From assembly GCA_001899085.1 (NCBI GenBank), contig MKVB01000002.1, positions 58,219 to 108,424 of the forward strand: a stretch of 50,206 bases of DNA, in the 5' to 3' direction. How positions within the stretch are numbered: position 1 is the first letter of the stretch; each line of letters begins with the position of its first letter. Under the pieces are notes generated by a model. That model did no database searches. It was not told the origin of the DNA and was given only the letters and a program-made list of their open reading frames with translations. Positions 41,843 through 50,206 of this stretch are shown piece by piece. This stretch comes from Devosia sp. 66-14. GTDB taxonomy: Bacteria > Pseudomonadota > Alphaproteobacteria > Rhizobiales > Devosiaceae. The position numbers and the translations under genes were made by a program.

Positions 41843-43399
41843 ATGAAGAACGGATTTTTCAGGCCATTGAAACTGCTGGGGCTGGCACTGTTCGCCGCCA
41901 TTGCCCCGATCGGCGCAACGCTGGTGACGCCGGTCGCCGTAGAGGCGCAGGAACTGAAGGGCGGAACGCTGCGGGTTGGCCTGCTCGCCGACATGACCAA
42001 TTACGATCCGCAGCAGTTCTCGACGGTGAACTTCCACCTGATCAAGAACCTCTATGACAGCCTGATCGAATACACCCCGGAAGGCGAGGCGGTGCCGAGT
42101 CTGGCGACGGAATGGACGATCAACGCCGACAATACCTCGGTGACGCTGAAGCTGCGCGACGACGTGACCTTTGCCTCCGGCGGCAAGTTCAGCTCGGCCG
42201 ACGTGGTGGCGACGCTGGAAAAGGCGGCCAACCCCGACCTCGGCAAGAACGTCTTCGGCACCATGGCGATCGTCAAGGATTGGGCGGCGCCCGATGCGAC
42301 GACCATCACCATCAACTTCAAGGCGCCGGTGCCGACCAAGCAGATCACCGACCTCCTCCAGTTCATGATCCCGATCGAAGCGGCGGGGATCGCGACGGTC
42401 GAGACGGTGCCGGCCGGCACGGGGGCCTATCTCCTCGCCGACCGCGCCGTCGGGCAGGGCCTGACGATGAAGAAGAACCCCAATTACTGGCGCGACAACG
42501 AGCCGATCCTCGATGAGATCGTCTTCACCATCTTTGCCGACGACGCGGCGGCCAGCGCAGCGCTGGAGTCGGGTTCGATCGACATGGTCTATGGCAGCAC
42601 AGCCCGCAACGCGGTGCGGCTGCAGGATGCCGGCTATCAGGTGATCCGCGGGCCGGGCTCGCTGGTGCAGGTGTTCCGCATCAATGCGACGCGCGCGCCG
42701 TTCACCAACGAGAAGTTCCGCCAGGCCTTCAACTACATCATGGACCGCGAGGGCATGGTGAAGGTGGCCTATGCCGGTCTCGGCACCGTCGTGGCGCTGC
42801 CCTGGGCTCCGGCCTCGCCGGCGTTCGACGAGGCCTATACCGCCGAGTTTGCCTACAACATGGACAAGGCCAAGGAGCTGTTCGCGGCCTCGGGCCTGTC
42901 GGCCGCCGAGATGAGCGACTGGAAGATGCTGGTATTCGGCAATGACGAGCCGGGCGTGGTGATCAGCCAGATCGTGCAGAATGCGCTGGCGGAAGCCGGC
43001 ATCAATATCGAACTCGATGTCCGCCAGGGCGCCGAGTATACCGACGCGCTGCTGGGTGGCGACTTCTGGGCCACTTTCGGCGCGGTCGGCAATGCGCAGA
43101 AGTTCCCGTCGCGCATGGCTACCAACTCGATCTACCGCACCGCCAAAAACCCGGTGCTGAAGGACCCGCATCCGTTCCCGGACTATGTCGCGGCGATCGA
43201 CAAGGTGAACGCCACTTCCGGTCCTGAGGACGCGGTGAAGGCGGCCTATGCCGAACTCAACCGCGTGCTGGTGACGGACTCGTTCGCCGTTCCCACCAAC
43301 ACGGTCGATACCGGGCTGATCGTGGCTTCCGACAAGCTCGGCGGCTTCACGCTCGATATCGACAACCTGCTCGTCGCCCGCACGATCGGCTTCAAGTAA
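41843..43399 (+). CDS. ABC transporter substrate-binding protein, family 5 (dipeptide/oligopeptide type)
   Basis: 518 residues with a Sec signal peptide (MKNGFFRPLKLLGLALFAAI to about VEA-Q at residue 35). The mature protein is a family 5 binding protein: GGTLRVGLLADMTNYDPQQFSTVNFHLIKNLYDSLIEY, LRDDVTFASGGKFSSADVV, NYWRDNEPILDEIVFTIFADD and NEKFRQAFNYIMDREGMV. This family delivers peptides, nickel or glycosides to Dpp/Opp-type permeases. GGGGAG precedes the ATG. Between the M81 gene and the transporter ATPase, it most likely captures the peptide- or amide-like substrate of this locus. Confidence 0.95.
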   Translation: MKNGFFRPLKLLGLALFAAIAPIGATLVTPVAVEAQELKGGTLRVGLLADMTNYDPQQFSTVNFHLIKNLYDSLIEYTPEGEAVPSLATEWTINADNTSVTLKLRDDVTFASGGKFSSADVVATLEKAANPDLGKNVFGTMAIVKDWAAPDATTITINFKAPVPTKQITDLLQFMIPIEAAGIATVETVPAGTGAYLLADRAVGQGLTMKKNPNYWRDNEPILDEIVFTIFADDAAASAALESGSIDMVYGSTARNAVRLQDAGYQVIRGPGSLVQVFRINATRAPFTNEKFRQAFNYIMDREGMVKVAYAGLGTVVALPWAPASPAFDEAYTAEFAYNMDKAKELFAASGLSAAEMSDWKMLVFGNDEPGVVISQIVQNALAEAGINIELDVRQGAEYTDALLGGDFWATFGAVGNAQKFPSRMATNSIYRTAKNPVLKDPHPFPDYVAAIDKVNATSGPEDAVKAAYAELNRVLVTDSFAVPTNTVDTGLIVASDKLGGFTLDIDNLLVARTIGFK

Positions 43400-45483
43400 T
43401 GGCTGACGCAGGCGCCGTACGACCCGACATGGACCCGGATCGCGTTCCGGTCCTGTCGGTGAGGGATCTCAAGGTGGAGTTCACCGGTTCCGGTCGTGCG
43501 GTGCCTGTGGTGCGGGGCGTCGATTTCGACCTCTATGCCAATGAAGTGCTTTGCATCGTCGGCGAAAGCGGATCGGGCAAGAGCGTCACCTCCCTCGCGG
43601 TCACCGGGCTGTTGCCCGAGACCGCGCGGGTTTCCGGCTCGATCCGGCTCGGCGAGATCGAAGTGATCGGGGCCGCGCCGGAGACGCTGCGTCAGATGCG
43701 CGGGCGCGACGTCGGCTTCATCTTCCAGGACCCCACGACGACGCTCAACCCGGTGCTGCCGGTCGGCCGGCAGATCACCGAGGGGCAGGTGGCGCATGGG
43801 CTGCTCGCCAAGGCCGAGGCGCCCAGGCGCGCGGCCGAGCTGCTGCGCGAAGTGGATATTGCCGATCCCGAGGGGCGGGTCGCCCAGTATCCGCACCAGT
43901 TTTCCGGCGGCATGCGGCAGCGGGCGGTGATCGCCATGGCGATGGCCGGGCAGCCGAACCTGATCATCGCGGACGAGCCGACCACGGCGCTCGACGTCAC
44001 CGTACAGGCACAGGTGCTGGCGGTGCTGGCGCGGCGGCAGGCCGAGACCGGCGCCGCGGTGATCCTCATCACGCACGATCTGGGCGTCGTGGCGGAAGTC
44101 GCCGACCGGGTGGCGGTGATGTATGGCGGCCGCATCGTCGAGACCGGCCCGGTGGCCGAGCTGTTCCGCGCGCCGCGGCATCCCTATACCCGGGCGCTGC
44201 TGCGCAGCATCCCGCGCATCGACACCACCGATGCGAGGCTCGACCCCATTCCGGGGCAGCCGCCGACGCCCAGCGCGCTGCCGACCGGCTGCAGTTTTCA
44301 CCCGCGCTGCGCCCTCGCTGAGGGGCGAGCCCGTTGCAGCGGCGAAGAACCATCCTTACGTGTAGTGGACCGATTGCAGCAGGCGGCTTGCCATTATGCA
44401 GACGAGATCCCCGTTGCGAGCGTAGTTGCCACGCCGCGCGAGGCGGCCGGCGGAGCCACCCCGCCGGCCGAACCCTTGCTTGAGGTCGATGGCCTCAAGG
44501 TGCATTTCCCGGTCAAATCATCGATCCTCCGCCGCACGGTCGGTTGGGTGCGTGCGGTCGATGGCGTGAGCCTCACGGTGCGGCCCGGCGAGACGGTAAG
44601 CCTTGTCGGCGAATCCGGGTGCGGCAAGACCACCACCGGCCGTGCCATCATGGGGCTGATCGGCGCGACGGGAGGCGACGTGCGCTTCGAGGGACAATCG
44701 ATCGTCGGGCTGAAGCGCGGCGACATGCGCAAGGCGCGCCGGCAGATGCAGTACATCTTCCAGGACCCCTACGCGTCCCTCAATCCGGTGCTGACGGTCG
44801 AGGACATCGTCGCCGAGCCGCTGCGCATTCACGGCATCTATGACGAGATGGGCGGGGCGCCGCGCATCGCCGAACTGTTCGACATGGTGGGGCTGTCGCG
44901 CTCGATGCTGGGGCGCTACCCGAGCGAGTTCTCCGGGGGGCAGAAGCAGCGCATCGGCATTGCCCGGGCGCTGGCGCTGAAGCCGCGGTTGCTGATCCTC
45001 GACGAACCGGTGGCGGCGCTCGATGTGTCGATCCAGGCGCAGGTGATCAACCTGCTGCAGGACCTGCAGAAGGAGCTGGGGCTCGGCTACCTGTTCATCG
45101 CCCACAATCTGAGCGTGGTGCGCCACATCTCGGACCGGGTGGCGGTGATGTATCTGGGCCGGATCGTCGAGGAGAGCGGGCGCGACACGCTCTACGACCA
45201 GCCGGTCCACCCCTACACGCAGAGCCTTCTCTCCGCTGCGCCGGTTCCCGACCCGGCAGTACGCGACAGCCGGCGGCGCATCGTGCTCGAGGGCGAAATT
45301 CCCAACCCGGCAAAGCCGCCCGGCGGCTGCACCTTCCACCCGCGGTGCTTTCGCGCCACCGAGCGCTGTCGCAGCGAAGCGCCGGTGTTCGGCGCCTATC
45401 CCGGCCTCGAAACCCGTACCTCGTGCCATCACGCCGGGCCGTTGTCGGCGGGCGCCGAACGGCAGCTGGAGGAGGCGCAATGA
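43399..45483 (+). CDS. Fused dipeptide-type ABC transporter ATPase (DppD-DppF)
   Basis: 694 residues containing two complete ATPase halves. First half (~20-345): Walker A GESGSGKS at 55-62, signature FSGGMRQRAVIAMA, Walker B LIIADEPTTALD, and the oligopeptide C-terminal cysteine box (CSFHPRCALAEGRARC...ACHYA). Second half (~360-694): Walker A GESGCGKTT at 404-412, signature FSGGQKQRIGIARAL, Walker B LLILDEPVAALD, and CTFHPRCFRATERC...SCHHAG. Most systems have separate dppD and dppF genes; the fusion is common in alphaproteobacteria. It energises the DppC and DppB permeases that follow. The ATG overlaps the binding-protein stop (TAATG). Confidence 0.95.
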   Translation: MADAGAVRPDMDPDRVPVLSVRDLKVEFTGSGRAVPVVRGVDFDLYANEVLCIVGESGSGKSVTSLAVTGLLPETARVSGSIRLGEIEVIGAAPETLRQMRGRDVGFIFQDPTTTLNPVLPVGRQITEGQVAHGLLAKAEAPRRAAELLREVDIADPEGRVAQYPHQFSGGMRQRAVIAMAMAGQPNLIIADEPTTALDVTVQAQVLAVLARRQAETGAAVILITHDLGVVAEVADRVAVMYGGRIVETGPVAELFRAPRHPYTRALLRSIPRIDTTDARLDPIPGQPPTPSALPTGCSFHPRCALAEGRARCSGEEPSLRVVDRLQQAACHYADEIPVASVVATPREAAGGATPPAEPLLEVDGLKVHFPVKSSILRRTVGWVRAVDGVSLTVRPGETVSLVGESGCGKTTTGRAIMGLIGATGGDVRFEGQSIVGLKRGDMRKARRQMQYIFQDPYASLNPVLTVEDIVAEPLRIHGIYDEMGGAPRIAELFDMVGLSRSMLGRYPSEFSGGQKQRIGIARALALKPRLLILDEPVAALDVSIQAQVINLLQDLQKELGLGYLFIAHNLSVVRHISDRVAVMYLGRIVEESGRDTLYDQPVHPYTQSLLSAAPVPDPAVRDSRRRIVLEGEIPNPAKPPGGCTFHPRCFRATERCRSEAPVFGAYPGLETRTSCHHAGPLSAGAERQLEEAQ

Positions 45484-46355
45484 AGCTCCTTCGTTCGACT
45501 GGCTCAGTGCTGCAGCGCCTGCTGCGCAGCCCGGGCTCGGCGCTGGCGCTGCTGTTCCTCCTCGGCATCACGCTGGCAGCGATCCTTGCCGATCTGCTGC
45601 CGCTCAACCCCTATGCGCAGAAACTGGTCAACGCGCTCAACGGGCCATCGGCGGCCAACTGGTTCGGCACCGACGAGGTGGGCCGCGATATCCTGGCGCG
45701 CGTGGTGTTCGGGGCGCGAACCTCGCTGCTCACCGCCGCCGGGGCGGTGGCGATCGCGGCGGTGATCGGGGTGCCGATCGGCCTCGTCGCCGGGTTCTTC
45801 GGCGGCTGGCGCGACGCAACGCTGATGCGCTTCGTCGATGTGCTGCTGGCGCTGCCGGCCATCCTCTTCGCCATGGCGATGATCGCGGTGCTGGGGCGCA
45901 GCCAGGTGGCGGCGCTGATCGCGGTGGGGATCACCGGCATTCCAAGCTTTGCCCGCATCACCCGGGCGCAGGTGCTGTCGCTCAGGCGGCGCGATTTCGT
46001 CACCGCCGTCGAGGCGTTCGGCGGCAGTTCGGCCTACAACATGTTCCGCACCATCCTCCCCAATTCGTGGAGCCCGATCTTCGTCCAGATCGTGGTGCTC
46101 TGCTCGGTAGCGATCCTGCTCGAGGCGGCCCTGTCGTTCCTCGGCGTCGGGGTGGCGCCGCCGACGCCGAGCTGGGGCGAGATGCTCAGGACCGGCAAGT
46201 CGTACCTGCATGAAGCGCCGTACTATGCGGTGCTGCCGGGGATCGTCTTGACGCTGACCATTCTCAGCTTCGACGTCATCGGGCGGTCACTGGCCGGCAT
46301 TCTCGAAAACCGCAGCGAGGTCGCCACCCCCGCCAAGGCCGGAGGCGCGCCATGA
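45480..46355 (+). CDS. Dipeptide-type ABC transporter permease (DppC type)
   Basis: 291 residues from the ATG at 45480, overlapping the ATPase stop. The DppC/OppC marks are PSAANWFGTDEVGRDILARVVFGARTSL at about 57-83, ITGIPSFARITRAQVLSLRRRDFVTAVEAFGGS (the EAA-type cytoplasmic loop) and EAALSFLGVGVAPPTPSWGEML. About six membrane segments. The start choice avoids the long upstream overlap with the ATPase gene. Confidence 0.95.
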   Translation: MKLLRSTGSVLQRLLRSPGSALALLFLLGITLAAILADLLPLNPYAQKLVNALNGPSAANWFGTDEVGRDILARVVFGARTSLLTAAGAVAIAAVIGVPIGLVAGFFGGWRDATLMRFVDVLLALPAILFAMAMIAVLGRSQVAALIAVGITGIPSFARITRAQVLSLRRRDFVTAVEAFGGSSAYNMFRTILPNSWSPIFVQIVVLCSVAILLEAALSFLGVGVAPPTPSWGEMLRTGKSYLHEAPYYAVLPGIVLTLTILSFDVIGRSLAGILENRSEVATPAKAGGAP

Positions 46356-47299
46356 TCGGTTTCGTGTTGCGCCGCTTCGGGCAGTTGCTGCCGTTGCTGC
46401 TGCTGGCCTCGATCGGCATCTGGGCGATGATCTTCGCGGTGCCCGGCGGGCCGATCGGCATGCTGGTGGGCGAGAACGCCACGCCCGAGGCGATCGCCGC
46501 GGCGGAAAAGCAGTTCGGCCTCGATCGGCCGGCGGTGGTGCAATATCTCGACTGGCTGTGGAATGCCCTGCAGGGCAATTTCGGCACCTCGATCCATGGC
46601 CGCGAGCCGGTGCTGCACCTGATCGGGCAGCGGCTGCCGGCAACGCTGCACCTGGCGGTGGCGGCGACCATCGTATCGCTGGTGATCGGCATTCCCGTCG
46701 CCATTCTCAGTGCGCTGAAGCCGGGGTCGTGGATCGACCGGGTGCTGAGCGCCTGGAGCGCACTGGCGCTCGGCGTGCCGACCTTCTGGCTGGGGATCCT
46801 GTTGATTCTGCTCTTCGCGGTCGAACTGCACTGGCTTCCCTCGGCCTCCGGCTATGTGCCGATCTGGGAAGATCCGCTGGCGGCGCTGTGCAACCTGGCG
46901 CTGCCGGCGCTGACACTGGGGGTCTATGTGTCGGGTATCCTGGCGCGGTTCCTGCGCGCCTCGCTGGTGGGTGAGCTGCGGGCCGATTATGTGCGCACGG
47001 CGCGCTCCAAAGGGCTGCCGGAGCGGCAGGTGGTCGGCACGCATATCATGCGAAATGCGCTCTTGCCGTTCGTCACCATTGTCGGACTGATGATGGCGAA
47101 CTTCATCGGTGGAGCGGTGGTGACCGAGGCGGTGTTCACCTATCCGGGGCTCGGGCGGTTGCTGATCCAGGCGATCAGCACGCGCGATTACCCGCTGATC
47201 CAGGGCTGCATCGTGGTGATCCTGGTGCTCTATATCGCCATCAACATGGCCGTCGACGTGCTCTACGCCTATATCGACCCGCGGATCGAATACAGCTGA
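46352..47299 (+). CDS. Dipeptide-type ABC transporter permease (DppB type)
   Basis: 315 residues with six hydrophobic segments. DppB marks: MIGFVLRRFGQLLPLLLLASIGIWAMIF at the N-terminus, the PGGP motif near 34-37, LDRPAVVQYLDWLWNALQGNFGTSI, SWIDRVLSAWSALALGVPTFWLGILLILLFAV and the EAA loop DYVRTARSKGLPERQVVGTHIMRNALLP. The order ATPase-DppC-DppB reverses the usual dppBC order. Start and stop overlap its neighbours. Confidence 0.95.
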   Translation: MIGFVLRRFGQLLPLLLLASIGIWAMIFAVPGGPIGMLVGENATPEAIAAAEKQFGLDRPAVVQYLDWLWNALQGNFGTSIHGREPVLHLIGQRLPATLHLAVAATIVSLVIGIPVAILSALKPGSWIDRVLSAWSALALGVPTFWLGILLILLFAVELHWLPSASGYVPIWEDPLAALCNLALPALTLGVYVSGILARFLRASLVGELRADYVRTARSKGLPERQVVGTHIMRNALLPFVTIVGLMMANFIGGAVVTEAVFTYPGLGRLLIQAISTRDYPLIQGCIVVILVLYIAINMAVDVLYAYIDPRIEYS

Positions 47300-48090
47300 T
47301 GACAGACCCAGCCCCGCGCAACCCGGCGCAGCTTTTCGACCTCTCGGGCCAGGTGGCGCTGGTCACCGGCGCTTCCAAAGGACTCGGCTGGGCGGTGGCC
47401 CAGACGCTGGCTGCGGCAGGGGCCCGAGTGGTGCTGACCGGACGCCGGGCGGAGCTGCTCGAAGAGCGACTGGAGCAGATGATCGGCTGGGGGCTCAGCG
47501 CCGAGATCGCGGTGTTCGATGCCGCCGACGGCGACGCGGCAGTCGAGGCGATCAACGATATCGCAGCGCGGCATGGGCGGCTCGACATCCTCTATTCGAA
47601 CACCGCCGCCGGGGTACGCAAGCCCTTCGTCGAACTCGACGAAGCGGAGTGGCAGTCGGTGATCGATGGCAGCCTGACCGCCGGGTGGCGGCTGGCGCGG
47701 CACGCGGCGCCGCTGATGATCAGGGCCGGCTATGGCCGGATCGTCTTCGTCTCGTCGATCAATGCCACGGTCGCCCGGCCAGGGATCAGCGCCTATGTGA
47801 CGGCCAAGACCGCGCTGCACGGGCTGGTGCGCGGCCTCGCGGTGGAGCTGGCGCCCAGCGGCATTACCGTCAATGCCCTGGCGCCGGGCTATTTCCTCAC
47901 CGATGGCAATGCGCCGCTGCGCGGTGCAGTGCCGGAATTCCAGCAGAAGATAGCCGACCGCACGCCGATGGCGCGCTGGGGCGATCCGCTGGAGCTTGGC
48001 GCAGCTGCCCTCTATCTCGCCTCGCGCGCCTCGGGCTACACCACCGGCAGCGTCATTACCGTCGATGGCGGACTCACCGCCGCGATCTGA
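47299..48090 (+). CDS. Short-chain dehydrogenase/reductase (SDR)
   Basis: 263 residues, classical SDR. The cofactor site is ALVTGASKGLGWAVAQ (about 18-33), then LYSNTAAGVRKPF in place of NNAG, catalytic Ser in VFVSSIN and the YxxxK pair in SAYVTAKTALHGLVRGLAVE; AOPGYF-like text is ALAPGYFLTDGN. The C-terminal GSVITVDGGL is standard. It oxidises or reduces a hydroxyl/keto group, with cofactor probably NAD(H) or NADP(H). It overlaps the DppB stop by one base and is followed by an Ldh-family dehydrogenase gene, so the two may handle the hydroxy or keto acid made in this pathway. Confidence 0.93.
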   Translation: MTDPAPRNPAQLFDLSGQVALVTGASKGLGWAVAQTLAAAGARVVLTGRRAELLEERLEQMIGWGLSAEIAVFDAADGDAAVEAINDIAARHGRLDILYSNTAAGVRKPFVELDEAEWQSVIDGSLTAGWRLARHAAPLMIRAGYGRIVFVSSINATVARPGISAYVTAKTALHGLVRGLAVELAPSGITVNALAPGYFLTDGNAPLRGAVPEFQQKIADRTPMARWGDPLELGAAALYLASRASGYTTGSVITVDGGLTAAI

Positions 48091-48110
48091 ATTCTCCAAG
48101 GAAGAGCAAG

Positions 48111-49169
48111 ATGTCTGAGACCAAGATGCACCTCGTCCCCTGGGACCGGCTGCAGGCGAACACCGTAAGCGTTTTCCGCGCCGCAGGATCGGAGGCGCGG
48201 GAAGCGCAACTGATCGCCGAGCATCTGGTGGAAGCGAACCTGCGCGGCCACGATTCGCACGGCGTCGGCGTGGTGCCGATGTATATCAACGGCGTGAAGT
48301 CCGGCGGCATGGTGATGAACCAGAGCCTAACGGTGGCGATCGATACCGGCGCCATGCTGATCTGCGATGCCGGGCAGGGCGCCGGGCAGGTGATGGCGCA
48401 TGATGCGATGGCGCTGGGCATCGCCCGTGCCAGGGATGAGGGCAGCGCCATCGTCAGCCTGCGCAACAGCCATCACATCGGCCGCATCGGCCATTGGGCC
48501 GAGCAGTGCGCGGCCGCCGGCATGGTGTCGATCCATTTCGTCAACGTGGTCGCGGGCGCCATCGTGGCGCCGTTCGGCGGCACGCAGTCGCGGCTCGGCA
48601 CCAACCCGTTCGCTGCGGCCTTCCCGCGAGACGGCGCACCGCCGGTGGTGGTGGATTTCGCCACCTCCAAGCTCGCCGCCGGCAAGGTGCGGGTGGCGCA
48701 CAACAAGGGGGTCAAGCTGCCGCCCGGCGCCCTGCTCGACAACCAGGGCAAGCCGACGATCAACCCCGGCGCATTGTTCGACACCCCGCCGGGTTCGCTG
48801 ACGACGTTCGGCGAGCACAAGGGCTGGGGCATGATGCTGGCCTGCGAATTGCTGGGCGCGGCGCTGGTCGGCGCCCCGACGCAGCACCAGAAGGACGGCA
48901 ACGGCGCAGTGATCAACTCGATGTTCTCGGTGATCGTTTCGCCTGAACGGCTGGGGACATCAGGGCCGTTCGCGGCCGAGATGGAGTCGGTGCTGGGCTG
49001 GGTGCTGTCGGAGAACGAGGGCGGCGGCAGCGTGAAGCTGCCGGGGATGCCGGAGCTTGAAACCAAGGCAAAGCGTCTCGCCGAGGGCGTGCCGGTCGAC
49101 GCGGCGACGCTCGAGCAGCTCGAGAAATCGGCGCGCGATGTCGGGTTGACGGGCTTCGGGGCGCTCTGA
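48111..49169 (+). CDS. Ldh-family (MDH2/YlbC-like) malate/lactate dehydrogenase
   Basis: 352 residues from the ATG at 48111 (AAGGAAGAG upstream). This NAD(P)-dependent 2-hydroxy/2-keto acid or imine reductase family is unrelated to normal lactate dehydrogenase. Visible: LVEANLRGHDSHGVGVVPMYINGVKSG, VSLRNSHHIGRIGHWAEQCAAAG (catalytic His), VAPFGGTQSRLGTNPFAAAFPR and VDFATSKLAAGKVRVA. Some members reduce delta-1-piperideine/pyrroline carboxylates or ureidoglycolate, so an amino-acid-related substrate is possible here. It is in the transporter operon; its stop overlaps the start of the fourth M81 gene. Confidence 0.93.
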   Translation: MSETKMHLVPWDRLQANTVSVFRAAGSEAREAQLIAEHLVEANLRGHDSHGVGVVPMYINGVKSGGMVMNQSLTVAIDTGAMLICDAGQGAGQVMAHDAMALGIARARDEGSAIVSLRNSHHIGRIGHWAEQCAAAGMVSIHFVNVVAGAIVAPFGGTQSRLGTNPFAAAFPRDGAPPVVVDFATSKLAAGKVRVAHNKGVKLPPGALLDNQGKPTINPGALFDTPPGSLTTFGEHKGWGMMLACELLGAALVGAPTQHQKDGNGAVINSMFSVIVSPERLGTSGPFAAEMESVLGWVLSENEGGGSVKLPGMPELETKAKRLAEGVPVDAATLEQLEKSARDVGLTGFGAL

Positions 49170-50206
49170 TGCGCATCTTCATCGCGGCGCTCGGCACCGA
49201 GACGAATACGTTCTCGCCCTTGCCGACCGGACGGAAGACGTTCGAGGAAACCCTGTGGGTGCGCCGCGATGCCAGCCTCAGCTCCGACAATTATTTCGTC
49301 CTGCCGCTCAGGGAGTGGCGCCGCCTCGCCGAAGCGGCGGGCGACGAGGTGATCGAGAGCCTCTCGGCCTTCGCGCAGCCGGCCGGCCGTACCGTGCAGG
49401 CGGTGTGGGAGGAGTTGCGGGATACGCTGCTCGGCGACCTCCGGGCCGCCGGCCCGCTCGACCTGGTGCTGCTGAACCTGCACGGCGCGATGGCGTCGGA
49501 GCAGTGCGACGACTGCGAGGGCGAACTGGTCGAAATGGTGCGCCAGGTGGTCGGCCCCGAGGTCACCGTGGGCGTGGAGTTCGACCTCCATTGCCACATC
49601 TCCGAGCGGCTGATGCGCAGCGCCGACCTGCTGGTGCTCTACAAGGAATACCCCCATACCGACGTCGCCGAGCGCGGGGCGGAACTGTTCGAACTGGCGC
49701 GGCGCACCGTACTGGGCGAAATCAGGCCGGTGATGGCGCTGCGCGATCTCAGGATGCTCGATGTCTGGCGCACTTCGGATGCACCGGTGCGCGAACTGGT
49801 TGACTGGATGCAGGCGGCCGAGCAGCGCGACAAGGTGCTGTCGGTGAGCTTCGGGCACGGCTTTCCCTGGGCCGATGTGCCCGATGTCGGGGCCAAGACG
49901 GTGGTGGTGACCGATGGTGACCCTGATCTGGCCGAGGCGGTGGCGAAAGAACTCGGCGACCGTATCTGGGCGCTGCGCGAGACCTACAAGGCGAACCTTC
50001 TCGACGTGGCCGAGACGATGGCGGCGATAGCCGGCGGCAATGGTTGCACGGTGGTGGCCGATATCTCCGACAATGCCGGGTGCGGCGCGGCAAGCGACTC
50101 GACCTTCCTGCTTGAGCCGCTGCTCGCGACGAAAGCCGAACAGGCGCTGTTCGGGCTGCTGTGGGACCCCGCGGCGGTGCGGATCTGCGAAGAGGCGGGC
50201 GAGGGG
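49169..50206 (+). CDS. M81-family metallopeptidase (MlrC type), paralog 4, 3' end outside window
   Basis: The frame is open from the ATG at 49169 to the last base, 346 residues; the C-terminal ~140 are missing. N-terminus MRIFIAALGTETNTFSPLPT. Predicted metal ligands Glu11, Asp139, His141 (EFDLHCH) and His163 (KEYPHTD) have exactly the spacing of paralog 2, to which it is closest (also DDCEGEL, FGHGFPWADVPDVGAK). The glycine loop DISDNAGCGAASDSTFLLEPLL is altered from DNPGGGxxGD. The ATG overlaps the Ldh-family stop (TGATG), so it belongs to the same operon. Confidence 0.93.
   Translation, partial: MRIFIAALGTETNTFSPLPTGRKTFEETLWVRRDASLSSDNYFVLPLREWRRLAEAAGDEVIESLSAFAQPAGRTVQAVWEELRDTLLGDLRAAGPLDLVLLNLHGAMASEQCDDCEGELVEMVRQVVGPEVTVGVEFDLHCHISERLMRSADLLVLYKEYPHTDVAERGAELFELARRTVLGEIRPVMALRDLRMLDVWRTSDAPVRELVDWMQAAEQRDKVLSVSFGHGFPWADVPDVGAKTVVVTDGDPDLAEAVAKELGDRIWALRETYKANLLDVAETMAAIAGGNGCTVVADISDNAGCGAASDSTFLLEPLLATKAEQALFGLLWDPAAVRICEEAGEG

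Noticed and set aside
1-50206. tRNA, rRNA, prophage or insertion-sequence genes
   Set aside because: No cloverleaf candidates, integrase, transposase or phage genes were seen in any gap or frame.

Overview
The window is high-G+C DNA (roughly mid-60s % by eye), densely coding, with long ATGA-type overlapping operons. It carries a complete alphaproteobacterial-style gene set: TamA/TamB, LigD plus Ku, a pqqABCDE operon, MaoC and CaiB/BaiF genes, M81 peptidases and several IclR/LacI/LysR regulators. Two families of intergenic palindromic repeats recur. Protein style and repeats suggest a Hyphomicrobiales bacterium, Devosia-like; this is inference, since no rRNA or tRNA is present. I found no phage, insertion sequence, CRISPR array or RNA gene.

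Layout. 1-988: 3' part of an unrecognised protein. 1188-6431 (minus strand): a six-gene operon of amidohydrolase, Gfo/Idh oxidoreductase, MaoC-like protein, CoA-transferase, a solute-binding-like protein without signal peptide, and a second MaoC. It looks like a small-molecule degradation pathway ending in CoA chemistry. 6769-12950: tamA-tamB, outer-membrane assembly. 13268-17924: a ribose-type sugar ABC transporter (binding protein, double ATPase, permease) with its LacI regulator and a clear LacI-type palindrome in front. 18174-21557: ligD-ku, bacterial non-homologous end joining. 21563-25882: a hypothetical gene, a TPR protein, an alpha/beta hydrolase with a strong terminator, an exonuclease III and a siderophore-interacting protein. 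26121-27089: prolyl aminopeptidase. 27216-30516 (minus): pqqA-E, preceded by a LysR regulator on the same strand.

31959-50206 is the most unusual part. It holds four separate M81 (microcystinase C/MlrC-type) metallopeptidase genes within 17 kb. One lies in a minus-strand operon (IclR, M81, RidA, class III aminotransferase). The second is divergent from it and is followed by a D-serine-deaminase-like PLP enzyme and a second IclR regulator. The third opens a run encoding a dipeptide-type ABC transporter (binding protein, fused DppD-DppF ATPase, DppC, DppB), an SDR and an Ldh-family dehydrogenase. The fourth follows and runs off the window. All four keep the predicted metal-ligand pattern E...DxH...H. 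Together they read as an uptake-and-hydrolysis locus for an unusual peptide or amide, with enzymes to process the released amino or keto acids; the substrate cannot be read from the sequence.

Dispersed features: five copies of a CT-rich 'CCTCCCC-AAGGGGGAGG' inverted-repeat element, two copies of a nested 'GTCATCCCTGCGAAAGCAGGGACCCA'-type element, and several candidate operators. Many genes appear to start at TTG or GTG.
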